Notes under the pieces: model-generated
The model's input: only the letters and a program-made list of their open reading frames with translations
Databases searched by the model: none
What the model was told of the DNA's origin: nothing
Part shown: one piece after another, positions 8,570-10,594 of the stretch
Numbering within the stretch: the first letter of the stretch is position 1
Layout of the letters: the number at the start of each line of letters is the position of its first letter
Translations under genes and position numbers: made by a program
Assembly: GCA_005883115.1 (NCBI GenBank)
Contig: VAZQ01000011.1
Location: 1-10,594, forward strand
Source: Alphaproteobacteria bacterium
Lineage (GTDB): Bacteria > Pseudomonadota > Alphaproteobacteria > Rhizobiales > Xanthobacteraceae
DNA length: 10,594 nucleotides
Direction of reading: 5' to 3'

Positions 8570-9964
8570 ATGCCTGGATCCGCGGCGCGGCCACGCGCGG
8601 CCTGATCACGCTCTCGGCTTGCACCGCCATCGCGCTCGCCGCCCTCCCGGCGCGCGCGATGAATATCGAGCGCGTGGTCAGCCCGCTCGGCATCGAGGCG
8701 TGGTTGGTCAGCGACCGCACCCTGCCGCTGATCGCCGTCGACTTCGCCTTCCTCGGCAGCGCCGATCAAGATCCGCCGGACAAACCCGGCATCGCCCATA
8801 TGGCAACGAGCCTGCTCGACGACGGCGCCGGCCCCTTCGATGCCAATGCCTTCCACGACCGGCTCGAACGCAAGGCGATCGAGCTCAGCTTCCGCGCCGG
8901 ACGCGACTATCTGCGCGGCACCTTGCGCACGCTTGCCGAGAACCGCGACGAAGCGTTCGACGATCTGCGGCTTGCGCTGACCGAGCCGCGCTTCGACGCT
9001 GACGCGGTCGAGCGCATGCGCGCGCAGATCGTGTCGCGGCTGCGGCGCGAGATGGTCAGCCCCAACGACATGGCGAGCCGCGACTGGTGGGCAACGGCGT
9101 TCCCCGGCCATCCCTACGGCCAACCGGTGAGCGGCACGCTCGAATCCGTGCCGACGATCACCATCGACGACTTGAAATCCTACACCCGCCGCGCGCTCGC
9201 GCGCGACAACCTCAAGATCGCCGTCGTCGGCGACATCGATGCCGAGACCGCCGGCGCGCTCATCGATCGCACCTTCGGTGTGCTGCCGGCCAAGGCCGAT
9301 CTCAAGCCGGTCGCCCCGGTCGTCCCGCAGGGCCTCGGCCGCCGCGTCGTGATCAACCTCGATGTGCCGCAGGCGGTGGTGTATTTCGGCGGCCCGGGAA
9401 TTGCACGCAGCGATCCCGACTTCATGGCGGCGTATATCGTCAATCACATCCTCGGCGGCGGCGCCTTCTCTCGAGGTGCGGGAGAAGCGCGGGCTCGCTT
9501 ACGGCATCTCCGACAGCCTCCTCTGGCTCGATCGCAGCGCGCTGCTGCTCGGCCATACCGCGACGCGGGCTGACGCTACCGCACAAACGATCGAGATCAT
9601 CGAACGCGAGATCAACCGGCTCGCCGAGGACGGGCCGACGGAAGCCGAATTCGTCAAGGCCAAAACTTATCTCAAGGGCGCCTTTGCGCTCGGGCTCGAC
9701 ACGTCGAACCGAATCGCGAGCCAGCTCGTGCAGATGCAGCTCGACAATCTCGGCATCGACTATATGGAGCGCCGCGCCGGTCTCATCGATGCCGTCACGC
9801 TCGCGGACGCCAAGCGGGTGGCGAAACGGCTGCTCGGCGGCGGCCTCCTCATGACCGTGGTCGGCCGCCCGCATGGGGTCAGCTCGAGCGAGAGCGCCGG
9901 CGGAGGAGGCCATCTCGCCAAGCCCGGCCAAACGCCCGCCAGTCGGGGACCCGAACCGCGCTAG
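8566..9964 (+). pseudogene. M16 family peptidase-like subunit (no zinc site), broken by a frame-shifting deletion
   Basis: The second M16 protein, about 465 residues if repaired, overlaps the first gene by four bases. A signal peptide (residues 1-31, cleavage after ARA) precedes the N-terminal M16 domain. At the position of HxxEH it reads HMATSLLDDGAG, so it cannot bind zinc; this is typical of the partner subunit. FPGHPYGQPVSGTLESV and LKIAVVGDIDAE follow. In the C-terminal domain the frame breaks at about 9466-9475. NHILGGGAFS runs into nonsense in frame, while the frame shifted by one base gives LEVREKRGLAYGISDSLLW and stays intact to the TAG at 9962-9964. Relatives have a Ser-Ser-Arg-Leu-aromatic segment here, so about 11 (or 14) bases seem to be deleted, including the Arg of the R/Y pair. 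In the sequence as given, translation continues out of frame to 9573 and loses the C-terminal domain. This is a real mutation or an assembly error. The C-terminus ends in a Gly/Pro-rich tail. Confidence 0.85.
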
Positions 9965-9995
9965 CGAATTTGCCTGCTGCGGGCCGCGCCCAGCG

Positions 9996-10418
9996 ATGAT
10001 CCGCATCACACCATCGATCAGCATCGGCGAGGACGAGGTCGAGGAGCACTTCATCCGCGCCTCCGGGCCCGGCGGGCAGAACGTCAACAAGCTTGCGAGC
10101 GCGGTGCAGTTGCGCTTCGACGTGCACCGCTCGCCCCGGCTTCCCGAGGACGTACGCGCGCGGCTCGAGCGGCTCGCCGGTCGGCGCCTCACCCGCGAGG
10201 GCGTGCTGGTGATCAATGCGCAACGCCATCGCACCCAGGAACGCAACCGGGCAGATGCGCGCGAGCGGCTGGTGGATTTGATCCGCCGTGCCGCAGTGGC
10301 GCCTGCGCCGCGGCGGCCGACCAAGCCGACCGCCGGAGCGCGCGAGCGCCGCCTCCAATCGAAGAAGCACCGCGCGACGATCAAAGGCTTGCGGCAGAGA
10401 AAGCCGCCCCTCGAGTAG
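9996..10418 (+). CDS. arfB: Alternative ribosome-rescue factor ArfB (peptidyl-tRNA hydrolase, RF-1 domain)
   Basis: A 140-residue protein that frees ribosomes stalled on non-stop mRNA by hydrolysing peptidyl-tRNA. The catalytic GGQ is at residues 26-28 in RASGPGGQNVNK, followed by the RF-1 domain core (VQLRFDV, then LTREGVLVINAQRHRTQERNRADARERL). The C-terminal tail, from about residue 108, is rich in Arg and Lys (RRPTKP, RERRLQSKKHR, LRQRK); in E. coli ArfB (YaeJ) this tail enters the empty mRNA channel. Size and tail distinguish it from full release factors, which have extra domains. ATG 9996 is chosen because MIRITPSISIGEDE matches the usual N-terminus; the frame is open further upstream to 9873 but that part overlaps the M16 gene and looks non-native. 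The Shine-Dalgarno is weak. It lies 31 bases after the M16 stop and may share its transcript. Confidence 0.95.
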   Translation: MIRITPSISIGEDEVEEHFIRASGPGGQNVNKLASAVQLRFDVHRSPRLPEDVRARLERLAGRRLTREGVLVINAQRHRTQERNRADARERLVDLIRRAAVAPAPRRPTKPTAGARERRLQSKKHRATIKGLRQRKPPLE

Positions 10419-10420
10419 CG

Positions 10421-10453
10421 CTTGGCTGTTCGTTTGTTTGCCCAAACGCCAAG
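10421..10453 (+). terminator. Extended hairpin after arfB, possible terminator
   Basis: CTTGGC (10421-10426) pairs with GCCAAG (10448-10453), and inside it GTTTG (10432-10436) pairs with CAAAC (10443-10447), leaving a bulge on the left side. It begins two bases after the arfB stop. There is no T-run after it, so it would be a non-canonical or factor-assisted terminator. Confidence 0.4.
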
Positions 10454-10463
10454 GGCCACCTTT

Positions 10464-10594
10464 GCCCTCGTGCTGAGGAGCATCGCAGCGCGAAACTTAC
10501 AACACGTGTCCACAGCCTGCGCGCAGCGATGCGTCTCGAAGCATGAGGGCGCAAGGCAATCGCTCGTCCTCATCCTTCGAGACGCGCGCACGTG
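10464..10594. repeat. Extragenic palindromic repeat cluster (REP-like), running off the window
   Basis: The left arm at 10464-10486 (GCCCTCGTGCTGAGGAG then CATCGC) is imperfectly inverted at 10526-10550 (GCGATGCGTCTCGAAG then CATGAGGGC), with about 40 bases between. The segment CTCATCCTTCGAGACGC at 10569-10585 is in turn the inverse of 10531-10547 with one mismatch. Motifs of the type TCTCGAA...CATGAGG and CATCCTTCGAGACGC are characteristic of abundant intergenic palindromes in Bradyrhizobium-like genomes; that link is from memory. No coding frame is supported here, and the element continues beyond the window. Confidence 0.65.

Noticed and set aside
8788..8830. A zinc-binding site in the second M16 protein.
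   Set aside because: The position reads HMATSLLDDG; the second His and the catalytic Glu of HxxEH are missing.
9440..10591. Minus-strand open frame of 383 codons across the M16 end and arfB.
   Set aside because: It covers two clear plus-strand genes and the repeat region; composition is shadow-like.

Overview
The window is GC-rich DNA from an alphaproteobacterium, most likely of the order Hyphomicrobiales (Rhizobiales), in the Bradyrhizobium/Xanthobacteraceae neighbourhood. This is judged from the protein families and their order, the frequent GTG starts, a textbook EcfG-type stress promoter and a palindromic repeat of the kind common in that group. No search was run, so the assignment is inference. 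The content is mostly chromosomal housekeeping; no phage, plasmid, CRISPR or defence cassette is visible.

Layout. (1) Bases 1-570, plus strand: the 3' part of ribF (riboflavin kinase/FAD synthetase), which runs past its expected end into a convergent gene. (2) 299-2480, minus strand: three membrane-protein genes. These are an AI-2E family transporter broken by a frameshift, then a DUF883 (ElaB/YqjD-like) protein and a phage-holin-family protein that probably form one operon. A perfect GGAAC-N16-CGTT promoter precedes the DUF883 gene, so that pair is likely part of the general stress response. (3) 2705-6264, plus strand: ileS and lspA, overlapping or touching, the classic pair often found after ribF. 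Here the minus-strand cluster separates ribF from it. (4) 6326-7030: an exported protein of unknown function. (5) 7211-9964: two overlapping M16 peptidase genes, one carrying the zinc site and one lacking it, which looks like an alphaproteobacterial M16B heterodimer. The second is broken by a short deletion in its C-terminal domain. (6) 9996-10418: arfB, a ribosome-rescue peptidyl-tRNA hydrolase. (7) 10419-10594: a hairpin and a set of inverted repeats running off the window edge.

The genes do not form one pathway. ileS and lspA serve translation and lipoprotein maturation, the M16 pair is periplasmic proteolysis, arfB rescues stalled ribosomes, and the DUF883/holin pair is probably envelope-related stress response. 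Two genes (AI-2E transporter, second M16) carry frame breaks while the rest of each reading frame is intact. These are recent mutations or assembly errors. No stretch longer than 300 bases lacks a gene. I found no convincing undescribed system. The best second looks are the stress promoter, the two broken genes, the ribF/holin 3' overlap, and the slippery A7 run that joins the ileS and lspA frames.
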